Assembly: GCF_022489025.1 (NCBI RefSeq)
Contig: NZ_JAKVTG010000010.1
Coordinates: 1 to 64,000 of the forward strand
DNA length: 64,000 bases
Direction of reading: 5' to 3'
Source of the DNA: Planococcus halocryophilus
GTDB lineage: Bacteria > Bacillota > Bacilli > Bacillales_A > Planococcaceae
Below the pieces are notes generated by a model. The model was not told the DNA's origin and ran no database searches. It saw nothing but the letters and a program-made list of their open reading frames with translations. The translations under genes and the position numbers were made by a program. Shown here piece after piece: positions 49,668-58,934 of the stretch (position 1 is the first letter of the stretch; each line of letters begins with the position of its first letter).

Positions 49668-52478
49668 ATGTCTAGCAATTATCCAGATGCAAAATCCCCG
49701 TGGAGCTCCATTGCTGGCCCGAACTTGGGATACGTAATGGAAATGTATGATCTGTATCAAGAATCACCTGAATTACTTGACCCAGAATACGTTGAACTTT
49801 TTAAGCAATACGGACCACCTACTGAAGTTCCTAAAGAACAACAAACTTCAGGTGCAACAATTGTAGAACCAAATAATTTTGAAAAAGTGTTGGCTGCTGT
49901 TCATTTAGCCGAAGCGATTCGTGCGCATGGTCATTTAGCATCAGATATTTATCCACTAAATGATCAGACAAAAGATACTTCACGCATGGAACCTTCAACT
50001 TATGGTCTAAGTGAACAAGATTTGAAAGAAGTGCCCGCATCATTTATTTTGAACAATGTACCGAACAATGTAAGTAACGGCTTAGAAGCTATTAATTACT
50101 TGAAATCTCTTTATACAGACAAAATTGCTTTTGAATTTTCTCATGTGATTCAGCCGCAAGAACGTAGCTGGTTACAAGAAAAAATCGAAGCAGGCATAGC
50201 AAAACCATCACTTGATGCTGATAAGAAAAAACAAGTTTTAGATTTGTTGACGCGTGTAGAAGGTTTTGAGAAGTTTGTACATCGTACATTTGTTGGGCAA
50301 AAACGCTTTTCGATCGAAGGTGTTGATTCATTAGTTGTGTTAATGGACGAACTTGTTCGTATGTCCGAGTCAGCAGGAACGAAAGACATTATGATCGGGA
50401 TGGCGCATCGCGGTCGTTTAAATGTGCTTACACATATTTTGAACAAACCTTATGAAATGATGTTTGCTGGATTTGCCCACATTGGCGACGAAGCATTTCT
50501 TCCTAAAGACGGTTCACTACAAATCACTAAAGGGTGGTTTGGCGATGTGAAATACCATATGGGTGCAGCTTATAAATCTGCAACTGGTACAAGCGTTAAG
50601 TTAGCTTATAACCCTTCACATTTGGAAATTGTTAGTCCAATCGTAGCTGGACAAACTCGAGCTGCACAGGAACTTACTGAGCAAACGGGTATCGCAAAAA
50701 TTGATCCAAAAAAATCGTATGCCATTTTAATACATGGTGATGCAGCATTCCCAGGACAAGGGATTGTTACAGAAACCTTAAACTTTAGTCGTGTCAAAGC
50801 CTATCAAACTGGTGGATCTATCCATATTATCGCGAACAACTTGATTGGCTTTACAACAGAACAATTTGATTCTAGATCTACTCATTATTCTTCTGATCCG
50901 GCAAAAGGATTCGAAGTGCCAGTTATCCATGTCAACGCTGATGAGCCTGAAGCAGTAGTTGCAGTTGCTCGTCTAGCTTTCGAATACCGCGAAAAATTTG
51001 GCAAGGATATATTGATCGATTTGATCGGATATCGCCGTTACGGACACAATGAAATGGATGAACCTTTAGTTACAAACCCGACCATGTATCAGGGTATTCA
51101 TCAGCATGATACTGTTCGTAAACTTTACGGAAAACAATTAGCAGCTGAAAATGTCTTATCTGAAGACGATGTTCAAAAGCTCGATGCAGATGTTCAAAAA
51201 GAAATGCAAGAAGCTTATGACCGCGTTAAAGAAAACAAATCAGAAGATTTCCCGAAACTTGAAATCCCTGAAGCTGTTTTAAATGGGTATCCTGAAGTTC
51301 CAACAGGAATTTCTAAAGATATCTTAACTAAAATGAACGAAGAGCTATTGTCTTGGCCAAGTGATTTTTCTGCTTTCGGCAAATTAGCCAAAATTTTAAA
51401 ACGGCGTGAAGAACCTTTCAAAGGCAAAGGGAAAATTGATTGGGCACATGCTGAAACACTTGCTTTCGGTACGATTTTACAAGATGGCAACCCAATCCGT
51501 TTAACTGGTCAAGATGCACAACGCGGTACATTTGCACATCGTCATCTTGTGTTACATGATGAAAAGAACGGTAACGAACTTGTTCCGTTACATCACATTT
51601 CAGATGCTAAAGCATCATTTGTGGTATACAATAGCCCACTTAGTGAAGCATCAGTACTAGGCTTTGAATATGGTTATAATGTAGAAAATGATAAAGCATT
51701 AGTTATTTGGGAAGCGCAGTATGGCGATTTCGCTAACATGGCTCAAATGATATTTGATCAATTTATCTCTGCTGGACGTGCAAAGTGGGGACAAAAATCA
51801 GGTTTAGTTATGCTTCTGCCTCACGGCTATGAAGGTCAAGGTCCAGAGCATTCGAGTGCTCGTTTGGAAAGACATCTACAAATGGCTGCTGAAAACAACT
51901 GGACAGTTGCAAACCTGTCTAGTGCAGCAAACTATTTCCATATTTTGCGCCGTCAGGCAAAAATGCTTGGAGAAGAGTCGATTCGCCCATTAATTATTGT
52001 GTCACCTAAATCATTGTTGCGTCATCCTTTAGTTGGCGCATCAGTAGATGATCTATCAGAAGGACATTTCCAAACAATTATTGAACAGCCGAACATGGGC
52101 GAAAATGTGAAAAAAGTAAAACGTCTTTTGTTTGCAAGTGGTAAAATGGCAATTGACTTAGCAGAACGAGTAAAAGATGGTACAGGCTACGAGTGGGCAC
52201 ATATTGTTCGCGTAGAGCAATTGTATCCATTCCCAGCTGAGAAGATTAAAGCAATTGTTGATCGTTATCCTAATGCTAAAGAATTGGCTTGGGTACAAGA
52301 AGAGCCGATGAACATGGGGTCATGGACATTTGCACATCCGTACTTGCGTGAATTAGGAGACGGTAAAGAAGTGAAATACTTCGGACGTATCCAACGTCAA
52401 AGCCCTGCAGAAGGCGATGGAGAAGCACATAAAGTAGAACAAGCACGTATAATTGACGAAGCATTAGCTAAATTGTAA
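49668..52478 (+). CDS. odhA: 2-oxoglutarate dehydrogenase E1
   Basis: This 936-aa thiamine-diphosphate subunit decarboxylates 2-oxoglutarate in the TCA cycle. The conserved start PWSSIAGPNLGYVMEMYDLY, the GMAHRGRLNVL block, the ThDP-binding GDAAFPGQGIV and the C-terminal VQEEPMNMGSW are present. ATG 49668 follows TTGGAGG. odhB follows 24 bp later. The 248-bp upstream gap has a TAAAAT (49603-49608) and a TTGCCTA/TAGGCAA inverted repeat (49561-49614). Confidence 0.97.
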   Translation: MSSNYPDAKSPWSSIAGPNLGYVMEMYDLYQESPELLDPEYVELFKQYGPPTEVPKEQQTSGATIVEPNNFEKVLAAVHLAEAIRAHGHLASDIYPLNDQTKDTSRMEPSTYGLSEQDLKEVPASFILNNVPNNVSNGLEAINYLKSLYTDKIAFEFSHVIQPQERSWLQEKIEAGIAKPSLDADKKKQVLDLLTRVEGFEKFVHRTFVGQKRFSIEGVDSLVVLMDELVRMSESAGTKDIMIGMAHRGRLNVLTHILNKPYEMMFAGFAHIGDEAFLPKDGSLQITKGWFGDVKYHMGAAYKSATGTSVKLAYNPSHLEIVSPIVAGQTRAAQELTEQTGIAKIDPKKSYAILIHGDAAFPGQGIVTETLNFSRVKAYQTGGSIHIIANNLIGFTTEQFDSRSTHYSSDPAKGFEVPVIHVNADEPEAVVAVARLAFEYREKFGKDILIDLIGYRRYGHNEMDEPLVTNPTMYQGIHQHDTVRKLYGKQLAAENVLSEDDVQKLDADVQKEMQEAYDRVKENKSEDFPKLEIPEAVLNGYPEVPTGISKDILTKMNEELLSWPSDFSAFGKLAKILKRREEPFKGKGKIDWAHAETLAFGTILQDGNPIRLTGQDAQRGTFAHRHLVLHDEKNGNELVPLHHISDAKASFVVYNSPLSEASVLGFEYGYNVENDKALVIWEAQYGDFANMAQMIFDQFISAGRAKWGQKSGLVMLLPHGYEGQGPEHSSARLERHLQMAAENNWTVANLSSAANYFHILRRQAKMLGEESIRPLIIVSPKSLLRHPLVGASVDDLSEGHFQTIIEQPNMGENVKKVKRLLFASGKMAIDLAERVKDGTGYEWAHIVRVEQLYPFPAEKIKAIVDRYPNAKELAWVQEEPMNMGSWTFAHPYLRELGDGKEVKYFGRIQRQSPAEGDGEAHKVEQARIIDEALAKL

Positions 52479-52502
52479 GGATAACTTAAGGAGGAATTTT
52501 TT

Positions 52503-53765
52503 GTGGCAGAGATTAAAGTACCAGAATTAGCAGAATCGATTACAGAAGGAACAATCGCTCAGTGGCTTAAACAGCCAGGCGAAACAGTAGAAAAGGGAGA
52601 ATTCATCGTTGAGCTAGAAACAGATAAAGTTAACGTTGAAGTTATTTCTGAAGAAGCTGGAGTTGTTCAAGAACATTTAGCACAAGAAGGCGATACAGTT
52701 GAAGTTGGACAAGTAATCGCTATTGTAGGCGAAGGTTCTGGCGAAACTGCTGCTCCTAAAACAGAAGAAGCTCCACAAAAAGCAGAAGAGCCTGCTAAAA
52801 CAGAAGCTCCTGCTGCTCAAGTACCTGTAGCTGAAGATAAAGCTGCTGAAGAGCAATCTTCATCTGACCGTACAATTGCTAGTCCTGCAGCGCGCAAATT
52901 AGCTCGTGAAAAAGGAATCGACCTTGCAGCGATTACACCAGTAGATCCTATGGGACGTGTACGCGTTCAAGACGTAGAAGCTCACGGTTCAAAACCTGTA
53001 GCAAGTACACCTGCTGCTAAAGCTGAAGCACCAAAAGCTGCTGCACCTTCTTCTGATGAAGAAAATGGTCGCGTGGTTCGTGAAAAAATGACAAGACGTC
53101 GTCAAACAATTGCTAAACGTCTCCTTGAAGTAAAACAATCAACTGCAATGTTAACTACATTTAACGAAATTGATATGACAAATGTTATGGCATTGCGTAG
53201 CCGTAAAAAAGATCAATTCCTTAAAAATAACGATGTGAAACTTGGTTTTATGTCATTCTTCACTAAAGCAGTTACAGCTGCATTGAAAAAATACCCATAC
53301 GTTAACGCTGAATTAGATGGTACAGATGTATTGCTAAAACAGTTTTATGATGTAGGAATTGCTGTTTCAACTGAAGAAGGACTTGTTGTTCCAATCGTTC
53401 GCGATACGGACAAAAAGAATTTCGCAGAAATCGAAGCGACAATTGGTGAACTTGCAAAGAAAGCACGCGACAAAAAACTTTCAATGGCAGATATGACAGG
53501 CGGTTCGTTTACAATTACGAATGGTGGCGTATTTGGTTCATTAATGTCTACACCAATTTTAAATGGTACACAGGTTGGTATTCTTGGAATGCACACAATC
53601 CAAAAACGCCCTGTAGCAATTGGTGACGAAGTTCAAATTCGCCCAATGATGTACGTTGCTCTTTCTTATGATCACCGTGTAATTGACGGAAGCGATTCTG
53701 TTGGTTTCTTGAAAATGGTCAAAGATATGATTGAAAACCCAGAAGATTTATTGCTTGAATCTTAA
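52503..53765 (+). CDS. odhB: 2-oxoglutarate dehydrogenase E2 (dihydrolipoyl succinyltransferase)
   Basis: This 420-aa core subunit has a lipoyl domain at residues 1-76 (lipoyl Lys in ETDKVNVEV). An Ala/Pro/Glu-rich linker follows, then an E3-binding domain at about 122-158 ([15 protein letters not shown]), a second linker, and a catalytic domain with [11 protein letters not shown] near the C-terminus. GTG start at 52503 behind AAGGAGG. Ends at a strong terminator. Confidence 0.97.
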   Translation: MAEIKVPELAESITEGTIAQWLKQPGETVEKGEFIVELETDKVNVEVISEEAGVVQEHLAQEGDTVEVGQVIAIVGEGSGETAAPKTEEAPQKAEEPAKTEAPAAQVPVAEDKAAEEQSSSDRTIASPAARKLAREKGIDLAAITPVDPMGRVRVQDVEAHGSKPVASTPAAKAEAPKAAAPSSDEENGRVVREKMTRRRQTIAKRLLEVKQSTAMLTTFNEIDMTNVMALRSRKKDQFLKNNDVKLGFMSFFTKAVTAALKKYPYVNAELDGTDVLLKQFYDVGIAVSTEEGLVVPIVRDTDKKNFAEIEATIGELAKKARDKKLSMADMTGGSFTITNGGVFGSLMSTPILNGTQVGILGMHTIQKRPVAIGDEVQIRPMMYVALSYDHRVIDGSDSVGFLKMVKDMIENPEDLLLES

Positions 53766-53778
53766 TAATTATGGAAAT

Positions 53779-53812
53779 GGATAGTCCTGCGTTGCAGGAC
53801 TATCCTTTTTTT
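53779..53812 (+). terminator. intrinsic terminator
   Basis: The 12-bp perfect stem GGATAGTCCTGC/GCAGGACTATCC, loop GTT and seven T end odhAB. Confidence 0.92.
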
Positions 53813-53852
53813 GTCATGATATAGGAAAGAACACCTAAGGCGGTAGAAATCC

Positions 53853-54449
53853 ATGGATATTTCGTTTCTTCTAGAATTGGTGCAAAAATACGGGTATTTT
53901 AGTATGTTTGTGTTTAATTGGTTGCTGTTATTTGGTTTGCCTATTCCAAATGAAGTGGCAGCGGCATTTTCGGGCGTTTTAACAGAAATTAGTCACTTTA
54001 ATCCGTTTTACGCTTTTTTATCCGCTTATGCTGGTTTGATCACGAGCAATACGTTCGCATATTTTATTGGTCGAAGTTTAGGGCCACGCTTGTTAAATCG
54101 CTTGAACAAAACTACGTTGAAACAAGTAATAAGCCGATTTAGTAACTTTTTGGAGAAACACGGGGAATGGGCGATTGCTTTTAGTTTTTTCCTGCCTGGA
54201 ATTCGGTGGGCAATGCCATACGTTTTGGGAGCCAATCGATTTCCAATTATGCGTTATATGCTATTTGCTTATACAGCGGGGTTTGTTTGGATGTTTATTT
54301 ATTTTAATGTAGGCAGAACGTTTCCATATGCTTATGAAACCATTCTCGAACATATACAAGGATTCTTAGTTTTATTATCAATTCTGATCGTATGTATTTT
54401 AGTACTGCGATATATTTACACAAGTAAATTTCCAAAAAGTGATGATTAG
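53853..54449 (+). CDS. DedA family membrane protein
   Basis: This 198-aa protein of the DedA/VTT (SNARE-associated) family has about five membrane segments and the family motif FFLPGIRWAMPYVLGANR in the central re-entrant region. DedA proteins are implicated in lipid-carrier or phospholipid flipping. The specific substrate is unknown. ATG 53853. Confidence 0.9.
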   Translation: MDISFLLELVQKYGYFSMFVFNWLLLFGLPIPNEVAAAFSGVLTEISHFNPFYAFLSAYAGLITSNTFAYFIGRSLGPRLLNRLNKTTLKQVISRFSNFLEKHGEWAIAFSFFLPGIRWAMPYVLGANRFPIMRYMLFAYTAGFVWMFIYFNVGRTFPYAYETILEHIQGFLVLLSILIVCILVLRYIYTSKFPKSDD

Positions 54450-54545
54450 TTTACGCGTCTGACTCCTTTCAGAAAAGAGACTGTTTGAATTTAACTGGAT
54501 TTTTCCTTATACTGATGTATAGACAGATAGAAAAGGGTGATGACG

Positions 54546-54743
54546 ATGATTCACAATGAATGGTTGGATAAAGAAACAATCAGAACAGTGACTTGCAAAC
54601 ATACAGATGCAGCTAAGTTTTTAGTTTCAAATGTTCTAACAGCAGGTAAAGAATACGAAGTGAAAAATGAAACCGAGGAATTTATCTTTGTAGTAGATAA
54701 TACAGGAAAAATCGGCGGCTTCTACAAAACTTATTTCGAATAG
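54546..54743 (+). CDS. DUF6501 family protein, 65 aa
   Basis: This small soluble protein starts MIHNEWLDKETIRTVTC and has the conserved end FIFVVDNTGKIGGFYKTYF, which I recognise as the DUF6501 pattern of Bacillales. Function unknown. ATG 54546 follows AAAGGGTG; earlier in-frame GTG and ATG codons are closer to the SD. A terminator follows. Confidence 0.75.
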   Translation: MIHNEWLDKETIRTVTCKHTDAAKFLVSNVLTAGKEYEVKNETEEFIFVVDNTGKIGGFYKTYFE

Positions 54744-54761
54744 AACGACATTAATAAAGTT

Positions 54762-54790
54762 AAAAAGCCGATGGAAACATCGGCTTTTTC
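54762..54790 (+). terminator. intrinsic terminator
   Basis: The 12-bp perfect stem AAAAAGCCGATG/CATCGGCTTTTT with GAAA tetraloop ends the 65-aa gene. Confidence 0.9.
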
Positions 54791-54811
54791 TATGGGAAAG
54801 AGGGATTTTAC

Positions 54812-55669
54812 ATGTCATTTATAAATGAAGACATAAAAAAACGACAAAAACAGTCGCATGAAAAATACGATAAACTTATTGGAAAAGCGGGTTATATCGC
54901 CCCTGATGATCATTTATGGCAAGATATTTTATCTGCGATTGTATTACGTAAACCCGTATTATTAAAAGGACCAACAGGTGCGGGTAAAACCAAACTGGCA
55001 GAAAGCATTTCAGCTCTATTTAAGCAGCCAATGCAAAGCATAAATTGTTCAGTTGACTTAGATGCAGAAGCATTACTAGGCTTTAAAACATTAGTGCAAC
55101 GTGACGGACAAAGCGTCATCGAATTTGTAGAAGGTCCAGTTGTAACTGCGATGAAAAAAGGTCATTTCTTGTATATCGATGAAATCAATATGGCTAAAGC
55201 AGAAACATTACCCATTCTACATAGCGCATTGGACCATCGCCGGATGATGACCAATCCGTTTACGGGGGAGGTAATAGAAGCTCATCCAGATTTCGGCGTG
55301 ATTTCAGCGATAAATGAAGGTTATATTGGTACAGCGCCGATGAATGAAGCATTAAAAAACCGATTTATTGCTTATCCAATTCCTTATTTAACAGGACAAC
55401 AACTTGCCGAATTATGGGATCGTGAATTTCCAGATGCAGAGAAGGTATTAAAAACGTTTATGTTAAATTTGGCAGAAGATTTGATGAAGCAAGTGGAGAA
55501 TGGCTTATTATCTGAAGAAGCTGCTTCGATTCGGAGTTTGCTTGATGCGACGGCTTTGTCTAAATACATGGATCCGCTGCGTGCCGTTCAATATGCGATT
55601 GCTGAAAAACTTGATGATGAAAGTGAACGAGAGCTGTTCATGGATTTGGCGAATACTTGGAAAAAGTAG
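54812..55669 (+). CDS. yojN: MoxR-type AAA+ ATPase (YojN)
   Basis: This 285-aa AAA+ chaperone-like ATPase has Walker A GPTGAGKT, Walker B FLYIDEINMA and sensor region ISAINEGY. MoxR ATPases work with VWA-domain proteins to activate or assemble enzymes. The VWA partner is encoded immediately downstream. The location next to odhAB matches B. subtilis odhB-yojN-yojO, suggesting (inference) a role connected to that complex or a conserved neighbour process. Confidence 0.9.
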   Translation: MSFINEDIKKRQKQSHEKYDKLIGKAGYIAPDDHLWQDILSAIVLRKPVLLKGPTGAGKTKLAESISALFKQPMQSINCSVDLDAEALLGFKTLVQRDGQSVIEFVEGPVVTAMKKGHFLYIDEINMAKAETLPILHSALDHRRMMTNPFTGEVIEAHPDFGVISAINEGYIGTAPMNEALKNRFIAYPIPYLTGQQLAELWDREFPDAEKVLKTFMLNLAEDLMKQVENGLLSEEAASIRSLLDATALSKYMDPLRAVQYAIAEKLDDESERELFMDLANTWKK

Positions 55670-55678
55670 GTGGAAATG

Positions 55679-57532
55679 ATGGCATCAGTTAACCGCTTTA
55701 TTCAATTTAATAATGAAACCATTGATACAAAGTTGCTTCATCAAATGGAGTTGCTTGCTGCCGCTTTAGCAGACGCGCCGTATTTAAAAGTGACAACACG
55801 TAAATTAATCGAGTTGCGTCCATCTGAATCTGCGATATCGATGAGCGTATTTTGGCGACACCGGACAAAACGAATAGAGCGTAATGGCTATTTGTCCGAT
55901 ATTTATTTAATGGCGGCAGGCTTTTGGCGTGAATTTAACTTAACTGCATGGCGTGATTTTAAAAAAAGAAAAACAACGTTGCCAAGTCTTCGTGAACAAT
56001 TATTATTATGTGCTGAGGAATTTAGGCTCTCAGAACAAATTAAATCGGCACGACCTGGAACAGTTTCCGCTTTTCAAACCCGAGAAATGGTATATGCGGA
56101 ATATCATGAAGATCAGTCAAAGCAAAATCTGAAAAAAGGTTTTAAAAGCGATCTTTTCATCAATGCAGCTTACTTGCGTTTACGCGGAGTCGAAATAGAT
56201 GTAGGAGAGCTAACTAATGCATTGTCATTAATTTGGACAGAGCTGTTTGACGCAAAATCTACAATGGATTCTGTTAGAATTGTAAATCGGATAATGGACC
56301 GTGCAGAGTTTGAAATCGAATCAGATGCTCTTCATACGTATTATACGTTCGGGGAATCACTTGAGAAGATTCCTCCGTTTCATTATCATGAAGGTATTGA
56401 AGCAGATGAAGCCGAAGAACCTGAAGAAATTGAAACGATTGAAGAATGGTTCGGAGCGTGGCACCGCGAAACTGAAATAAGCGAGGCACCTGCGATGGAA
56501 TTTGAGTTAGAAAGCGGAGATTCGCAAATTGCAGATGGTGGCAGGGAAGAAGCGGGCGCAAGTGAAGTGGAACAAACGGCAAAAGGCGATTCAAGCGGGG
56601 ATCATTTAGAAGATAGCGATAAAGACGATCGCCAAATGAAAAGCGAACCGAAAAAAGCAGAAGGAAAATTTGGTTCAGCAAATGATCAAGTGGTGTATCA
56701 CGAATCGAGATTAAAAGCAGTAGGCGATCACCGTTTGGATATCGAAAACTGGCGTAGAAAACAAGCGCCGCATGTCCGTGCATTGTTAAAAGAATTAAAA
56801 AAGCGAATGACCCAAAGGCAGGAAGGCATTCGTACTAATTTGAATGCAGGGAGACTGTCGAAAAAATTGGTGCCGCTTGCGATTGAAGAACGACCAAAGC
56901 CGTTTTACCGGAAAACAGCACCATCTAAAGAACTCGATGCTGTTTTTTGTTTATTGATCGATGGGTCAGCGTCAATGCTTGATAAACTAGAGGAAACAAA
57001 ACAAGCGGTTCTTTTATTTCACGATGTCTTGCGCGGCTTGAATGTGCCTCATGAAATTGTGTTGTTTTACGAAGATGCGTACGAAGCAAGTGACGCCGAA
57101 CAACCGAATTATTTTGAGTGGATGCATAAATTTGAAGATCGCAACAAAGACCATGCCGAGACAATTGCGTCACTCGATGCACATGAAGATAATCGAGATG
57201 GCTTTGCAATTCGGTGGATGAACAACCGACTAAAGCGACGAGCTGAAAAACACCGCTTTTTACTGGTTTTTTCTGATGGTGAGCCATCTGCATATAATTA
57301 TGCGGAAAACGGTGTAGTAGACACTGCAAACGCCGTTTCAGAAGCGAAAAAGATGGGAATTGAAGTTCTGCATTTATTTTTAAGCAGTGACTCGATTTCA
57401 GAAGACCAAGCAGCTTTTTATCGCATGATGTATGGCAATAAATCCGTCAGTGCCGATTCTTTAGAACAATTTGTGGAGCAAACCATGCGGTTATTGAAAA
57501 GAAGTTTGCATTTAATTATTCAGACGGGGTAA
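55679..57532 (+). CDS. yojO: VWA-domain protein (YojO)
   Basis: This 617-aa protein has a helical N-terminal half and an acidic low-complexity middle (about residues 240-330). The C-terminal von Willebrand A domain (from about residue 420) has an intact MIDAS (LLIDGSASM). It is the usual partner of the MoxR ATPase encoded upstream. I start it at ATG 55679 (SD AGGTGG); ATG 55676 and GTG 55670 are also in frame. Ends at a terminator. Confidence 0.88.
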   Translation: MASVNRFIQFNNETIDTKLLHQMELLAAALADAPYLKVTTRKLIELRPSESAISMSVFWRHRTKRIERNGYLSDIYLMAAGFWREFNLTAWRDFKKRKTTLPSLREQLLLCAEEFRLSEQIKSARPGTVSAFQTREMVYAEYHEDQSKQNLKKGFKSDLFINAAYLRLRGVEIDVGELTNALSLIWTELFDAKSTMDSVRIVNRIMDRAEFEIESDALHTYYTFGESLEKIPPFHYHEGIEADEAEEPEEIETIEEWFGAWHRETEISEAPAMEFELESGDSQIADGGREEAGASEVEQTAKGDSSGDHLEDSDKDDRQMKSEPKKAEGKFGSANDQVVYHESRLKAVGDHRLDIENWRRKQAPHVRALLKELKKRMTQRQEGIRTNLNAGRLSKKLVPLAIEERPKPFYRKTAPSKELDAVFCLLIDGSASMLDKLEETKQAVLLFHDVLRGLNVPHEIVLFYEDAYEASDAEQPNYFEWMHKFEDRNKDHAETIASLDAHEDNRDGFAIRWMNNRLKRRAEKHRFLLVFSDGEPSAYNYAENGVVDTANAVSEAKKMGIEVLHLFLSSDSISEDQAAFYRMMYGNKSVSADSLEQFVEQTMRLLKRSLHLIIQTG

Positions 57533-57536
57533 AGAG

Positions 57537-57566
57537 AGGTGCTCTCAGTAGAGAGTGCCTTTTTTA
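57537..57566 (+). terminator. intrinsic terminator
   Basis: The stem AGGTGCTCTC/GAGAGTGCCT (one wobble), loop AGTA and six T follow yojO. Confidence 0.85.
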
Positions 57567-57599
57567 GTTTATTCGCGTATTTTTCCCAGTTAATTGGAT

Positions 57600-57704
57600 A
57601 TACTATCTGAATTGGCGCAAATACTGTCCGATTTAGCCGGAATACTGTCGGAATTGAGTCCAATACTGTCCGAATCGACTGAAATACTGTCCAATCAACT
57701 AAAT
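57600..57704. repeat. 21-bp-period repeat array 4 (ATACTGTCCGAAT core)
   Basis: Five copies of a core ATACTGTCCGAAT (variants ATACTATCTGAAT, ATACTGTCGGAAT and ATACTGTCCAATC) start at 57600, 57621, 57642, 57663 and 57684. All are exactly 21 bp apart, the same period as arrays 1-3 but with a different core. It lies between the yojO terminator and the terminator of the convergent yaaN gene. Confidence 0.88.
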
Positions 57705-57709
57705 CAGAA

Positions 57710-57752
57710 AATAACCCCCCGGAAGCGAAGAGCTTTCGGGGGGGGGGTTATA
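57710..57752 (-). terminator. GC-rich terminator of yaaN with a 10-G run
   Basis: ATAACCCCCC..GAAGC pairs with GCTTTC..GGGGGGTTAT. On the minus strand it is followed by TTATTTT. It contains ten consecutive G (57738-57747), longer than needed to pair with the opposite C run. Confidence 0.75.
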
Positions 57753-58934
57753 TTAGTTATTATTCTTTTCATGCCCATCATGAATTGCGAGCAAACGCTG
57801 TTTTAAATCTTCTTCCATACGACCGATTTCAAGTTCAGCCGCTTTGCGGTTTCTGCGGCCTTCTGCTTGGATTTGTAAAGTTTCTTCAATCGTTTCTAAT
57901 AAGTTTTCTTGCGTTTTCTTCAATGTTTCAATTTCAACAATACCGCGTTCATTTTCACGTGCTGTTTCAATTGAATTCATTTTCAGCATTTCTGAGTTTT
58001 TCAGAAGCAAGTCATTAGTCGTTGCGGTAACTTGTTTTTGTGCTTCAACAGCTTTTAGTTGCTTATTCAACGTTAACGCAATCGCTATTTGATTTTTCCA
58101 TAATGGAATGGATGTCATAATAGACGATTGAATTTTTTCTGCTAAGGTTTGATTGGTTTGTTGGATCATCCGAATTTGCGGTGCGCTTTGAATCGTAATT
58201 TGACGTGATAATTGCAAATCGTACAATCGCTTTTCTAATCGATCAACATATTGCACCATGTCATTCACTTCTTGATAAACCATTTGGTCTTGAGAAGTTT
58301 CTGCTTTTTTGCGAAGAGCAGGAATCGTTTCACTCATAATTTCATCGCGCTTTAGTTCAGCAGCCGCGATGTAAACATTTAATGCTTGGAAGTACGTTTT
58401 GTTTTGGTCGTAAAGTTGCTCGAGCATTTGAATATCGTCTAGCAATCCGCGTTTAGAGTGATCAAGTTGAATGCTAATACGATCTACTTGGCTACTCAGT
58501 TTTTGGTATTTTGTCATCATTTCTTGAACCGAGTACTTAGCTTTTGAAAACAGCTTGCGAATCCCGGCACGTTTCCCTTGTGTCAACTCTTCAGGATTCA
58601 GTTCTTCTAGCTTTTTCATCAAGTCATGAAGTACATCACCAACAGGACCAATGTCTTTTCGTTGAACATGATCGAGCATTTTATGTGAAAACTGGCTCAA
58701 TTGGTTTTGAGCGTTTGCGCCGTAAGTAAGAATAGCTTCGTTATTGCCTACGGGAATTTGTTTGGCAAGCTCCCGTGCTTTTGCTTGTTCTTCTTTAGTT
58801 AGGCGATCCATTAACGAAACAGGTCGTTCTTCTTTTTGTTCAGCTAGTGACTGCTGTTGTTTTTCCATCTGCATGCCAAATGGAGACTCCAATAAATCAT
58901 CTAATTCACTTCGATTTGATGGTTTCTCTGTCAT
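57753..58934 (-). CDS. yaaN: toxic anion resistance protein (TelA/YaaN family)
   Basis: This 393-aa soluble, almost entirely helical/coiled-coil protein of the TelA family (tellurite resistance-associated) has motifs QIRMIQQTNQTLAEKIQSS and PLWKNQIAIALTL. The function is uncertain; TelA-like proteins occur with membrane-stress genes. ATG 58934 lies inside the 3' end of xpaC (29-bp overlap), so the pair is translationally coupled, as in B. subtilis xpaC-yaaN. Confidence 0.9.
   Translation of the reverse strand: MTEKPSNRSELDDLLESPFGMQMEKQQQSLAEQKEERPVSLMDRLTKEEQAKARELAKQIPVGNNEAILTYGANAQNQLSQFSHKMLDHVQRKDIGPVGDVLHDLMKKLEELNPEELTQGKRAGIRKLFSKAKYSVQEMMTKYQKLSSQVDRISIQLDHSKRGLLDDIQMLEQLYDQNKTYFQALNVYIAAAELKRDEIMSETIPALRKKAETSQDQMVYQEVNDMVQYVDRLEKRLYDLQLSRQITIQSAPQIRMIQQTNQTLAEKIQSSIMTSIPLWKNQIAIALTLNKQLKAVEAQKQVTATTNDLLLKNSEMLKMNSIETARENERGIVEIETLKKTQENLLETIEETLQIQAEGRRNRKAAELEIGRMEEDLKQRLLAIHDGHEKNNN

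Noticed and set aside
56274..56783. 169-aa and 134-aa minus-strand frames inside yojO
   Set aside because: Antisense shadows of a clear VWA-protein gene with low-complexity acidic coding.
57594..57806. 70-aa plus-strand frame with ILSEL heptads
   Set aside because: Made by array 4 and runs into the yaaN terminator. There is no SD before its start.
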